Shown here: positions 1 to 5,518 of the stretch, in pieces | How positions within the stretch are numbered: the first letter of the stretch is position 1 | How the letters are laid out: every line of letters starts with the position of its first letter | NCBI RefSeq assembly: GCF_003436425.1 | Contig: NZ_QSPK01000098.1 | Coordinates: 1-5,904, forward strand | DNA length: 5,904 bases | Reading direction: 5' to 3' | Origin: Eubacterium sp. TM05-53 | GTDB taxonomy: Bacteria; Bacillota_I; Bacilli_A; Erysipelotrichales; Erysipelotrichaceae | The notes under the pieces: model-generated | Seen by the model: the letters and a program-made list of their open reading frames with translations, nothing else | The model's database searches: none | What the model was told of the DNA's origin: nothing | Made by a program: the position numbers and the translations under genes

Positions 1-22
1 CGTATAAATGATAAAAACCAGA

Positions 23-31
23 ATTATAACA
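23..31 (-). promoter_or_regulatory. Extended -10 promoter reading out of the left edge
   Basis: On the minus strand this reads TGTTATAAT, a perfect extended -10 (TG-N-TATAAT). I see no convincing -35 hexamer at 16-18 bp spacing, which an extended -10 can tolerate. It lies just past the terminator of the glucokinase unit, so it would start a new transcript for a gene beyond the window. A chance match is possible in such AT-rich DNA. Confidence 0.4.
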
Positions 32-58
32 ATGTCACCAAATTGCTAGTTAAGCCAA

Positions 59-102
59 TAAAAATGCAAGTTTTTAACCTAATGTTTAGCCTTGCATTTT
101 TA
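59..102 (-). terminator. Stem-loop terminator of the glucokinase operon
   Basis: The arms at 59-70 and 91-102 are perfectly complementary over 12 bp (core ATGCAAG/CTTGCAT) around a 20-base loop. On the minus strand the stem begins about 10 bases after the glucokinase stop and ends in a TTTTTA tract. Because the arms are A-rich on one side and T-rich on the other, it could also act in the plus direction for a convergent gene. The loop is longer than usual for an intrinsic terminator, which lowers confidence slightly. Confidence 0.62.
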
Positions 103-111
103 GTAGTAGAA

Positions 112-1044
112 TTAAAATAATGATTTTACGCAGCCATACATTCCAGCATCATTTTCTAATTTAGCCAAAACGATAGGTGTATTTTTACATGCATGGAATG
201 CATACTCTTTAAAGAATTTGCTGATTCTTGAAGTCAAAATATCTCCAGCCTTTGAAACGCCGCCACCAATCACAATGATTTCTGGATCAATCACACTACA
301 AACTTGAGCCAATGCCTTTGCGAGAATTTTACAAGTGGAATCCACTAATTCGTTTGCGACAACATCCCCTTTTTTAGCTTCGTCATAAATGTGTTTAGCT
401 TCTAAACAATCATAATCACGTAAACTAGAAGGACGTTCATCCATATCTAGCAACTTCTTAGCCTGAGTAACAATTCCAGTAGCCGAAACATATTGTTCTA
501 AACATCCATGATTTCCACAGTTACATGGAGTTTCTTCATCATCCTTTACAGGCATATGTCCAATTTCTCCACCAGCACCATGAATTCCAGATATGACTTT
601 TCCATTTAAAACACAACCGCCACCAACACCAGTGCCAAGTGTAACCATCAATACATCTTGATATCCTTTACCTGCACCTTGCCACATTTCACCAAGTGCT
701 GCAACATTGGCATCGTTACCTACTTTTACAGGAAGGTCTGAAATTTTGTGAAATTCTTCTTCAACATTGATTGAATTCCATCCTAAATTCACACATACAC
801 TCACATAGCCATTCTTATTTACAGGTCCTGGCACACCTAAACCTACACCAATCACATCGCTTTTATCGATGTTTTTCGATTCGATAGTATGATCAATAAA
901 TTCAGCAATTTCAGTAAGAATATATTTTCCATTATCTGTTTTATTTGTTGGAATTTCCCATTTCTCCAACAAATCTCCATCCACTGAAAATAACCCGATC
1001 TTTATTGTAGTACCACCAATATCGACTCCAAATCCATATTTCAT
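112..1044 (-). CDS. glcK: ROK-family glucokinase
   Basis: This is probably an ATP-dependent glucokinase making glucose-6-phosphate in the cytoplasm for glycolysis. The 310 residues match the usual family length. Visible motifs, in order: the N-terminal phosphate-binding DIGGTTIK (8-15), GVPGPV (70-75), NLGW (86-89), GNDANVAALGE (109-119) with the expected catalytic base D111, TLGTGVGGG (135-143), GEIGH (159-163), and the ROK zinc motif CNCGNHGCLE (174-183), where C174, C176 and C181 with H163 would bind zinc. IGGGVSKAGD (259-268) is the C-terminal nucleotide-site loop. NLGW and the zinc cluster favour the Firmicutes glucokinase subgroup over ROK repressors, and no DNA-binding domain is present. 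Other ROK sugar kinases (fructose, allose, N-acetylmannosamine) cannot be fully excluded. The ATG is preceded by AAAGGAG (about 1055-1061), and its first bases overlap the stop of the preceding gene as ATGA, so translation is probably coupled. Confidence 0.93.
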   Translation of the reverse strand: MKYGFGVDIGGTTIKIGLFSVDGDLLEKWEIPTNKTDNGKYILTEIAEFIDHTIESKNIDKSDVIGVGLGVPGPVNKNGYVSVCVNLGWNSINVEEEFHKISDLPVKVGNDANVAALGEMWQGAGKGYQDVLMVTLGTGVGGGCVLNGKVISGIHGAGGEIGHMPVKDDEETPCNCGNHGCLEQYVSATGIVTQAKKLLDMDERPSSLRDYDCLEAKHIYDEAKKGDVVANELVDSTCKILAKALAQVCSVIDPEIIVIGGGVSKAGDILTSRISKFFKEYAFHACKNTPIVLAKLENDAGMYGCVKSLF

Positions 1045-1766
1045 ATTAAAATTTCTCCTTTAATAATAGCTAATTCGAATTCACAAAAAGAATCAATCAC
1101 TTGTTTAAGGAAATCATCTACAATTTGTTTTGTATACCTTTTACATCCATATGGCGTACCATCACATAATGCATAGTCACCAGAATATTTAATTACACAT
1201 CCATTTTTTAAGTGTAAGACATATTGACTACTGGCACCACCAGATAGGAATGGCTTATATGTTTTTTCACTACCTAAATTTATTTTTATTTCATTAAATA
1301 AATCATGAATAATCTGTTTAGATACATGATATGTTTCTTTATTTATCTGAACGGTTCCATCTTCATTGATCGATACATTTTTCCTTTCCGTAAGTGGACC
1401 TCCATAAGGTTCATATTCTTCAAATATACAATCCAGTTGAACAATTTCTTTATGTGTTAAATCATGAAACCATTCTGGTTCTTTAAAGTAGAGTGGTTTA
1501 TGAAGTAAAGCATCCATATCTTCATCATCTTCAAATTCAAGTTCAGCACGAATGAAACAATCATTTGTCTCTGGATCTACTTTACGATCTATAATTTCAT
1601 ACAATTCAACCGAATGCAAATCGTCATTTTCATCATAAAGATATTGAATTCGATGACGAGCTTTGGTGTATGAAAAGAAATTCGTAATATATGTTTTGTA
1701 TGTGGAACCATCTAAAAAAGATGTGTTGAGTTTTATCTCTTGTAAAATTAAATAGTTATCTGACAT
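1041..1766 (-). CDS. Hypothetical protein, downstream member of a tandem paralogue pair
   Basis: I do not recognise this 241-residue family. The protein looks soluble and acidic, with no signal peptide or membrane segment. It is clearly homologous to the gene just upstream: residues 14-104 align without gaps to residues 13-103 of the neighbour, with 52 of 91 identical by eye, including an invariant LYFKEPEWFHDLT block. The C-terminal halves are less alike but share INLGSE-type and GG-(S/W)SQ patterns, followed by a short strand-rich stretch and a final helix. The ATG has a good Shine-Dalgarno site, AGAGGAG at 1778-1784. It starts 19 bp inside the end of the upstream gene and ends in an ATGA overlap with the glucokinase start, so all three are probably translated from one message. 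Function is unknown; nothing in the sequence ties it to sugar metabolism apart from position. Confidence 0.82.
   Translation of the reverse strand: MSDNYLILQEIKLNTSFLDGSTYKTYITNFFSYTKARHRIQYLYDENDDLHSVELYEIIDRKVDPETNDCFIRAELEFEDDEDMDALLHKPLYFKEPEWFHDLTHKEIVQLDCIFEEYEPYGGPLTERKNVSINEDGTVQINKETYHVSKQIIHDLFNEIKINLGSEKTYKPFLSGGASSQYVLHLKNGCVIKYSGDYALCDGTPYGCKRYTKQIVDDFLKQVIDSFCEFELAIIKGEILI
1459..1505. repeat. Direct repeat copy 1 (47 bp) inside paralogue gene
   Basis: This 47-bp stretch matches 2154-2200 with one mismatch (position 1495 G against 2190 T), including 36 identical bases at 1459-1494. It encodes the LLHK(P/Q)LYFKEPEWFHDL segment in both paralogues. The flanking coding sequence has diverged clearly at both DNA and protein level. 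Confidence 0.9.
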
Positions 1767-2458
1767 TTCTTGAGCAACTCCTCTACTATGTTTGTCGTAA
1801 TATTCTTTTCATCAAAATCCGTACAATAATTGCCATGATATTCAAATACATTCCCGTTTTCACAATACAAAGTAAAACTTTGAGACCAACCACCAACATA
1901 TCTAGGCTCAAATGTAATTTCGCTTCCTAGATTCATCTTCATAGCTTCAAAGAATTGTTGAATATATGTCTTGTCCACTTGATATGTTGAAATCACAGAA
2001 TATTGATTTTCCTTTACATCTTCAACTTGAATCCTTCCACTTTCAAATATAGATATATTTATAGTTCTATTATCTCTAGTTTTATCATCGATTAAATCAC
2101 ATATATCCCAATCCAAATAGTTACACACGATTTTATTGATCTTTTCATTTGTCAAATCATGAAACCATTCTGGTTCTTTAAAGTAGAGTTGTTTATGAAG
2201 AAGAAAACCCATATCCAATCCATCTTCAAACTCAACTTCTGCTCTTACGAATATTTCATTTGTGTCTGGATCTTTCTTTGATTCGTATATGCAAATAGTT
2301 TTTGGAATATATACATTCCCTTCCTCGTCATAAAAATCATTGATTGTATGATGTGATTTTGTATCCGAAAAAAATGAAGTAACATAAGACTTGTAAATGT
2401 TACCATCATATTGTGATGTATTCTCAATTGATTTTTCTAAAGTAAAATTTGTTTTCAT
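1748..2458 (-). CDS. Hypothetical protein, upstream member of a tandem paralogue pair
   Basis: This 236-residue protein of unrecognised family is the paralogue of the next gene downstream. It has no signal peptide or membrane segment. The N-terminal half (13-103) is well conserved between the two, with NTS-x-x-DG near the start, DP(D/E)TN, EFED and the LYFKEPEWFHDLT block. The C-terminal half is looser (MNLGSE, VGGWSQS, ENGNVFEYHGNY). The start was chosen because the N-terminus aligns with the paralogue's, but its ribosome site is poor: the bases before the ATG show no AGGAGG-like match. The ATG is only 18 bp beyond a terminator hairpin, so where its transcript starts is unclear. Its 3' end overlaps the next gene by 19 bp. 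It may act as a heteromeric partner of its paralogue; this is inference only. Confidence 0.8.
   Translation of the reverse strand: MKTNFTLEKSIENTSQYDGNIYKSYVTSFFSDTKSHHTINDFYDEEGNVYIPKTICIYESKKDPDTNEIFVRAEVEFEDGLDMGFLLHKQLYFKEPEWFHDLTNEKINKIVCNYLDWDICDLIDDKTRDNRTINISIFESGRIQVEDVKENQYSVISTYQVDKTYIQQFFEAMKMNLGSEITFEPRYVGGWSQSFTLYCENGNVFEYHGNYCTDFDEKNITTNIVEELLKKCQITI
2154..2200. repeat. Direct repeat copy 2 (47 bp) inside paralogue gene
   Basis: Partner of the copy at 1459-1505, offset by 695 bp, with 46 of 47 bases identical. Third codon positions are conserved as well, which is unexpected given the divergence of the sequence on both sides. Confidence 0.9.
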
Positions 2459-2476
2459 AACTAAACATTACCATAC

Positions 2477-2497
2477 TAAAAAGGCTATTTCTAGCCT
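2477..2497 (-). terminator. Intrinsic terminator after the J-domain gene
   Basis: On the minus strand AGGCTA-GAAA-TAGCCT forms a 6-bp stem with a GAAA tetraloop and runs directly into TTTTTAG. It lies 44 bases past the stop of the J-domain gene and ends the Hsp70 operon. It is also only 18 bp ahead of the next start codon, so it could act as an attenuator for the paralogue and glucokinase unit. Confidence 0.7.
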
Positions 2498-2540
2498 CAT
2501 GATATACAATTGAAGATTCTTGTTTTTTTTCTTGCGATTG

Positions 2541-3179
2541 TTAAACAATACCCAGTATCAACTCTAAAAGAATGACACTTACTACAATAAAAGCTACAAA
2601 GGCAGGACGTTTATAATATGGCACATTCGAATGTTCCAAAATATTCGATAATCTAGACATGCCATACTTTCCTAAATACATATAAATAGGATCCCTTGAA
2701 TTTTTGACATATTTTAATGTACGAGATAAAAAGATGTCTTCTAAACTTCTACAAAATAATTCATCTTCTAAATATGGCAATACTTTAGAATCAGTAAATA
2801 CTTGTACGATTTCTTTGGAACCAATCTTTTTAGGTAAACTTCTTTCAATCGAATTCAATATATCTTGATATACAACTACATCCTTTTCATTATTCACAAA
2901 CAATGTTTCTACTTTAGGAACAGGCGGAGGTGTAATCCCATCTTCTTTCATTGAAATGGGTTGTGTTTTAATATCTTGTTTAATTTCTATATTTTGTTCG
3001 TAAGAAACAGATTCTACTTCTTGATCTGGATGCAGACACTGTTGATAAGCCGTTTGAATTTGTTTAAATTCTTCTGGATTCTCTTCCGGATGATACTGCT
3101 TTAAAAGTCTCGCATAAGCTTTCTTGATTTCTTTTTTATCTTGCGTAGGCTCAATTCCTAATACATCCCAACAATTCAT
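2541..3179 (-). CDS. J-domain protein with C-terminal membrane anchor (Hsp70 co-chaperone)
   Basis: Predicted partner of the adjacent Hsp70, recruiting it to the membrane and stimulating its ATPase. The N-terminus is a short J domain (about residues 2-48): WDVLGI, helix II KKAYARLLKQY, then HPE at 30-32 where the near-invariant HPD belongs, and EEFKQIQTAYQQ as helix III. An HPD does occur at 50-52, but it lies after helix III and so in the wrong place. A charged and proline-rich linker (about 52-92, with TPPPVPK) leads to a helical domain of unknown function (about 100-175). The last 20 residues (193-212) form one membrane segment with nothing after it, so the protein is tail-anchored with the J domain in the cytoplasm. 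At 212 residues there is no zinc or client-binding domain of DnaJ. The ATG overlaps the Hsp70 stop as ATGA and has a good site, AAGGAGAG (3188-3195). Confidence 0.88.
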   Translation of the reverse strand: MNCWDVLGIEPTQDKKEIKKAYARLLKQYHPEENPEEFKQIQTAYQQCLHPDQEVESVSYEQNIEIKQDIKTQPISMKEDGITPPPVPKVETLFVNNEKDVVVYQDILNSIERSLPKKIGSKEIVQVFTDSKVLPYLEDELFCRSLEDIFLSRTLKYVKNSRDPIYMYLGKYGMSRLSNILEHSNVPYYKRPAFVAFIVVSVILLELILGIV

Positions 3180-4915
3180 GCCAGATACTCTCCTTCTTCA
3201 TCTTCTTCTTGACTAAAGATATCTAATTGATCTACATTTTGACTTTCTTCAATCTGATCTAAAATTCGCGAAACTTGATGAATAAGACGATTTCTTTTTT
3301 GGATATTGTTGATCAAAGTATCCATGTCTTTTGTAAAGTCTGCATGAAGACGCATTAAATACTCTTGCGTTTCTTCATCCACTTCTTTATAGATTCTTTC
3401 AATACGAGCAAGCAGAGCATCCACTTCATTATTTTGGTATAAAGCTAAAGATACTTCTTTGATGGAATCTAAACGAACAGAAGCATCTACTTTTTCTAAC
3501 AAATCGCCTTTCGATACTCTAAAAATATAATGTTCCTTAGTCGAATGTACAATAGCTTCTACATACAACATAGAATTAATATCATACGAATATATTAAAT
3601 CAAAAGATTCATAATCATGCATATTTCTAGGAACATGAATAAAAGCTTGGCCTAGAAATAAGTTTTCCTTGGCATACATAGCCTGCCCTTGAAACACACT
3701 AATATTGACTTTGGTTTGTCCCTTATGTACTGTACGTAAAGTCATCTTTTTACTTGTCGGCAGAACCGAGTTTTTAGGGATAAGCACAGTCGATAGTTCC
3801 AAATCTGGATTTTGTTCATTATACGTAGACGTACTTAATGAGAAAGGACAAATATCCGTTACAACCAGATCTTTAATATTTTCATCCCTTTGTTTAATGC
3901 CAATATATTTTCCAAGTCCAAGTACGACTAAAGAATCCATATTCTCCTCTTTTAATACAGGAATATTTAAAGCGTCTGATAAGTAATGTTGAAGTACCGG
4001 CATTTGGCTTGAGCCTCCTACAAGAATCAAACTATCAAGTTCACCAGCTGAAAAGCCACTATCTTTAACAGCTTTACCAATCACATTCTTACAAGATTCT
4101 AGTAGAGAATGTGTAATATTGAATAATACATTTTCATCAAATATACAATTATAATTCTTATTTAAATGAACTAAAGATACTTCAACCACACTTTGTGTAC
4201 TTAACTTGATTTTGGCTTGTTCACAAGCACGCAAGATGCTTTGTTGAAAAGAAGAGTCTAAGACATTATAGTTTAACCCGTTTTTCAAACAAAAATATTC
4301 GGCCATAGCACGATCAAAATCTGTACCACCCAAATGATTGTTTCCACTAATCGCATTGATACTAATCACATTTTCAAAACAGTCAACGACCGAAACATCT
4401 AATGTTCCTCCACCAAAGTCAAAAACAACGAATGTTTCATATTCATCATCCATATGGCATGCGATGGCGGCAGCACTTGGTTCATTGATCAAACGCTCCA
4501 CTTTAACACCTAATAATTCTCCAATTCGTTTTGTATCTTGTCTTTGACGCGCATTAAAATAAGCTGGAACACTGATCACAACTTCCGATATTTCTTCATG
4601 CAGATAATTCTGTGCATCTTCAATCAATTGTTTCACGATAAAAGAAGAAAGTGTAGCTGCATCATACTCTTTCTTATCTAATGTATACGTAACATCTGTA
4701 CCCATATTTCGCTTAAATAAAGATGCACTACACTCTGGATGCGTAATCAATCTTTCCTTGGCCAGTTTTCCCACAACGATTTTTCCATCCAAGATACTAA
4801 CTGCACTTGGCGTTATATATTCACCAAACGCATTGGGAATTAATACGGGTTTTCCTTCTTTGTAGACAACCGCTAAACTGTTGGTTGTTCCTAAATCCAC
4901 ACCTAATATTGTCAT
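3176..4915 (-). CDS. HscC-like Hsp70 chaperone
   Basis: An ATP-driven Hsp70 protein-folding chaperone of 579 residues, shorter than DnaK (about 610-640). Nucleotide-binding motifs: GVDLGTTNS (5-13), catalytic-type lysine in FKRNMG (K68), VISVPAYFNARQRQDT (113-128), NEPSAAAIA (144-152), FDFGGGTLDVS (165-175), GGTDFD (196-201) and LVGGSSQMP (298-306). The interdomain linker reads DLVVTDICPFSLS (349-361), close to the CPFSLG form I recall from HscC-type Hsp70s. The substrate domain includes VFQG (407-410), followed by a short helical lid and an acidic tail (EEDEEG). Compared with DnaK, the conserved NPDEAVAxGAA region is replaced by NMDSLVVLGLG (325-335), and the linker SLG by SLS. A longer frame opens with TTG at 4939 but has no ribosome site; the ATG at 4915 has AGGAG five bases upstream. 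It sits between a small membrane protein (20-bp gap) and the J gene (ATGA overlap). Confidence 0.93.
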   Translation of the reverse strand: MTILGVDLGTTNSLAVVYKEGKPVLIPNAFGEYITPSAVSILDGKIVVGKLAKERLITHPECSASLFKRNMGTDVTYTLDKKEYDAATLSSFIVKQLIEDAQNYLHEEISEVVISVPAYFNARQRQDTKRIGELLGVKVERLINEPSAAAIACHMDDEYETFVVFDFGGGTLDVSVVDCFENVISINAISGNNHLGGTDFDRAMAEYFCLKNGLNYNVLDSSFQQSILRACEQAKIKLSTQSVVEVSLVHLNKNYNCIFDENVLFNITHSLLESCKNVIGKAVKDSGFSAGELDSLILVGGSSQMPVLQHYLSDALNIPVLKEENMDSLVVLGLGKYIGIKQRDENIKDLVVTDICPFSLSTSTYNEQNPDLELSTVLIPKNSVLPTSKKMTLRTVHKGQTKVNISVFQGQAMYAKENLFLGQAFIHVPRNMHDYESFDLIYSYDINSMLYVEAIVHSTKEHYIFRVSKGDLLEKVDASVRLDSIKEVSLALYQNNEVDALLARIERIYKEVDEETQEYLMRLHADFTKDMDTLINNIQKRNRLIHQVSRILDQIEESQNVDQLDIFSQEEDEEGEYLA

Positions 4916-4918
4916 ATT

Positions 4919-4927
4919 CTCTCCTAA
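4919..4927 (-). promoter_or_regulatory. Ribosome binding site fixing the Hsp70 start
   Basis: TTAGGAGAG on the minus strand, with AGGAG five bases before the ATG at 4913-4915. The alternative upstream TTG (4937-4939) would add MKLLLGEN ahead of the conserved start and has no such site. Confidence 0.8.
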
Positions 4928-4935
4928 CAAAAGTT

Positions 4936-5205
4936 TCAAATAGCTAAAACGATACTAAACACTAATGAAATACTTCCATATACAATTAGGAAATATTTTA
5001 AAATAATGGACAATATATGTTTATAGCCTTCTGTATATTTAATGAAAACACCTTTTTTGCGTAGTACAAAATATAGAATTACACATACAACACCAACAAT
5101 TCCATTATAGATGATCAATAGTGGAATCAACATCGATAGAAAGAACACACATAAGATCCATCCTACACAAAACATCATTAATAGTAATACACACAATCCG
5201 CCCAT
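4936..5205 (-). CDS. Small multi-pass membrane protein of the Hsp70 operon
   Basis: An 89-residue, very hydrophobic protein of unknown function. I see membrane segments at about 4-32 (long, possibly two short passes broken near P28), 35-48 and 63-88, with a short positively charged loop (RKKGVFIKYTEGYK, 49-62) that should face the cytoplasm. Four cysteines (5, 13, 19, 41) lie within membrane segments. There is no recognisable catalytic motif. The ATG has an AGAGGG site at 5213-5218 with seven-base spacing. It is the first gene of the unit, ending 20 bp before the Hsp70 start, so it may anchor or supply a client for the chaperone pair. That role is inferred from position only. Confidence 0.75.
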   Translation of the reverse strand: MGGLCVLLLMMFCVGWILCVFFLSMLIPLLIIYNGIVGVVCVILYFVLRKKGVFIKYTEGYKHILSIILKYFLIVYGSISLVFSIVLAI

Positions 5206-5226
5206 AGTATCGCCCTCTTTAACTCC

Positions 5227-5235
5227 ACTATAGCA
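5227..5235 (-). promoter_or_regulatory. Probable promoter of the membrane protein-Hsp70-J operon
   Basis: On the minus strand TGCTATAGT is an extended -10 with one mismatch to TATAAT. The best -35 at 17-bp spacing is TAGAAA (4 of 6), which falls inside the upstream terminator hairpin. Transcription would start near 5220, leaving about 15 bases of leader that carry the ribosome site. No CIRCE (TTAGCACTC-N9-GAGTGCTAA) is present, so HrcA heat-shock control is not indicated. Confidence 0.5.
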
Positions 5236-5239
5236 CAGT

Positions 5240-5259
5240 AAAAGCGGTATTTCTACCGC
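5240..5259 (-). terminator. Intrinsic terminator after the 66-residue membrane protein gene
   Basis: On the minus strand GCGGTA-GAAA-TACCGC forms a 6-bp GC-rich stem with a GAAA tetraloop, followed by TTTTAC. The stem starts directly after the TAG stop. It has the same layout as the hairpin at 2477-2497. The T-tract is short, so some readthrough into the Hsp70 operon is possible. Confidence 0.68.
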
Positions 5260-5460
5260 CTAGAAATCTTTGTGGAATCTTCCTCCATAATGATTGTCTT
5301 TATAGTTTGTGACATACAGATAAACAACTAAAATTGCAATCAATACAATGCCAACAATGAACAAGGAATGGGCTGACATCTTTCCATATAGAAACATGCA
5401 TCCACATCCAATCAGTAATAAAACATCGACAATAATCACAACAGGATCTAATTTCTTCAT
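5260..5460 (-). CDS. Small membrane protein with two transmembrane segments
   Basis: A 66-residue protein of unknown function. Two membrane segments (about 6-25 and 32-51) are joined by a short loop (GKMSAH), and a polar tail (NYKDNHYGGRFHKDF) follows. With KK at the N-terminus and the charged tail, both ends probably face the cytoplasm. The frame opens further upstream at 5529, but I chose the ATG at 5460: it has AAGGGAA about ten bases ahead (5471-5477), the extra 23 residues are polar and cysteine-rich with no conserved look, and the longer form would run through the divergent promoter and into the start of the plus-strand gene. LIGC at 16-19 resembles a lipobox, but the acidic residues in the hydrophobic stretch and the second membrane span argue against a lipoprotein. 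Confidence 0.65.
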   Translation of the reverse strand: MKKLDPVVIIVDVLLLIGCGCMFLYGKMSAHSLFIVGIVLIAILVVYLYVTNYKDNHYGGRFHKDF

Positions 5461-5463
5461 ATA

Positions 5464-5494
5464 TTTACACTTCCCTTCGATTTCTTGATATAAT
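5464..5494 (+). promoter_or_regulatory. Promoter of the EamA permease fragment
   Basis: A consensus extended -10 TGATATAAT (5486-5494) with TTTACA (5 of 6 to TTGACA) at 5464-5469, spacer 19 bp. The predicted start, near 5501, is only about two bases before the ATG at 5503. Confidence 0.6.
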
Positions 5495-5518
5495 AGACAA
5501 GTATGAAAAATAAAACAA
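5490..5518 (-). promoter_or_regulatory. Divergent promoter of the 66-residue membrane protein gene
   Basis: On the minus strand TATTAT (5495-5490) lies 17 bp from TTGTTT (5518-5513; three of six to consensus, matching TTG). The -10 shares the same AT core as the plus-strand promoter. Transcription would start near 5483, giving a leader of about 22 bases with the AAGGGAA site. The -35 region falls inside the first codons of the permease gene. Confidence 0.4.

Noticed and set aside
2245..2427. 60-residue minus-strand frame inside the first paralogue gene
   Set aside because: It is an out-of-frame shadow of a gene whose own frame is supported by its paralogue.
2522..2531. T-run as a plus-strand terminator
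   Set aside because: There is no stable stem immediately before it and no plus-strand gene to terminate.
3705..4547. Plus-strand open frames at 3705-3986 and 4338-4547
   Set aside because: They lie antisense inside the well-supported Hsp70 gene, and their translations show no recognisable motif.
4916..4939. TTG start adding eight residues to the Hsp70
   Set aside because: No ribosome site precedes the TTG, and it overlaps the stop of the upstream gene. The ATG at 4915 has AGGAG at proper distance and fits the family N-terminus.
5206..5243. CIRCE/HrcA heat-shock operator before the Hsp70 operon
   Set aside because: No TTAGCACTC-N9-GAGTGCTAA or near version is present; the GTGCTA seen there is part of the extended -10 and lacks the inverted partner.
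5404..5415. Lipobox (LIGC) in the 66-residue protein
   Set aside because: Acidic residues interrupt the hydrophobic stretch, and a second membrane span with a charged tail fits a two-pass membrane protein better.
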